A stretch of 31,510 nucleotides of DNA from contig JAFAFW010000011.1 of NCBI GenBank assembly GCA_023423275.1, positions 1 to 31,510 of the forward strand. Direction: 5' to 3'. The DNA is from Pseudomonadota bacterium (GTDB lineage: Bacteria; Pseudomonadota; Alphaproteobacteria; Rhizobiales; Hyphomicrobiaceae). A program made the translations under genes and the position numbers. Below the pieces are notes generated by a model. The model ran no database searches, was not told the DNA's origin, and was given only the letters and a program-made list of their open reading frames with translations. Every line of letters starts with the position of its first letter. The first letter of the stretch is position 1. Below are positions 31,375 to 31,510 of the stretch, in pieces.

Positions 31375-31510
31375 TCACTTCATGCTCAGCCCGGCGCCCG
31401 GCCGCTCGGCATCGAATGTCCAGCGCAAACCCGCATAGACAGCGGCACCGGGCGTATTGAAGCCGTAGACCTCTTCGTAGTCTTCGTCGAAAACATTTTC
31501 GACGCGGCCA
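31375..31510 (-). CDS. TonB-dependent outer-membrane receptor, C-terminal end (BtuB-like), partial
   Basis: Only the last 44 residues are in the window; the gene continues past the right edge. They read G-R-V-E-N-V-F-D-E-D-Y-E-E-V-Y-G-F, then N-T-P-G-A-A-V-Y-A-G-L-R-W-T-F. This is the terminal 'V-x-N-L-F-D-x-x-Y-x-x-x-Y-G-Y-x-T-x-G' plus final beta strands of TonB-dependent barrels, most like BtuB. A short polar extension follows the usual terminal Phe before the TGA at 31375-31377, which is slightly unusual. The seven-base spacing to the binding-protein gene indicates one operon. Confidence 0.82.
   Translation of the reverse strand, partial: GRVENVFDEDYEEVYGFNTPGAAVYAGLRWTFDAERPGAGLSMK

Overview
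The window looks like chromosomal DNA of an alphaproteobacterium of the Hyphomicrobiales, most likely the Bradyrhizobium/Rhodopseudomonas/Afipia group (Nitrobacteraceae). This is inferred from the high G+C, dense short-spaced operons, DUF1192 and DUF992 proteins, a TIGR01459-type HAD protein and a trimeric autotransporter with an alphaproteobacterial-style neck. No species can be named from the sequence alone.

Layout. (1) 1-2530 is a scrapyard of broken genes: pieces of a ferredoxin reductase-like protein, an enoyl-CoA hydratase, a response regulator, a secreted protein, two IS3-family transposases and an acyltransferase. It abuts the 3' end of an intact tRNA-Ser(UGA) (2531-2620), as expected for a decayed tRNA-associated island. 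(2) 2887-4989 holds a divergent pair: an XRE-cupin (PuuR-like) regulator and an omega-amino acid:pyruvate aminotransferase. (3) 5208-8210 carries a membrane-anchored degenerate EAL protein, a HAD-IIA hydrolase and a DUF1192 protein on the + strand. (4) 8252-10678 carries a secreted protein and a stalk-poor YadA-like adhesin on the - strand. (5) 10857-15428 is a tightly overlapping - strand operon: IclR regulator, ABC permease, NMT1/SsuA-like binding protein, ABC ATPase and Gfo/Idh/MocA oxidoreductase. Next to it lie a divergent two-domain alpha/beta-barrel-like protein and a VOC-fold protein. (6) 16746-17912 is a stand-alone NDH-2-like flavoprotein of the kind often fused to SelD. (7) 17921-23030 is a peptide/nickel-type ABC importer. 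(8) 23322-26988 is a three-subunit molybdenum hydroxylase in FAD-FeS-Mo order. (9) 27159-27626 encodes a DUF992 protein. (10) 27631-31510 is a BtuB-like receptor (partial), a BtuFCD-type ABC importer and a patatin-like protein, all on the - strand.

Working together. The IclR operon plus its divergent and convergent neighbours reads as one substrate-specific uptake and conversion locus of unknown substrate. The peptide-type transporter and the molybdenum hydroxylase are adjacent and on the same strand, but 291 bp separate them, so co-function is only a possibility. The last cluster is probably corrinoid uptake, with ferric siderophore or heme as alternatives. No CRISPR array, intact mobile element, phage or toxin-antitoxin pair was seen. 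The least ordinary items are the fragment mosaic at the tRNA, the degenerate EAL protein, the stalk-poor adhesin with an amino-acid super-repeat, and a patatin with an altered nucleophile elbow.
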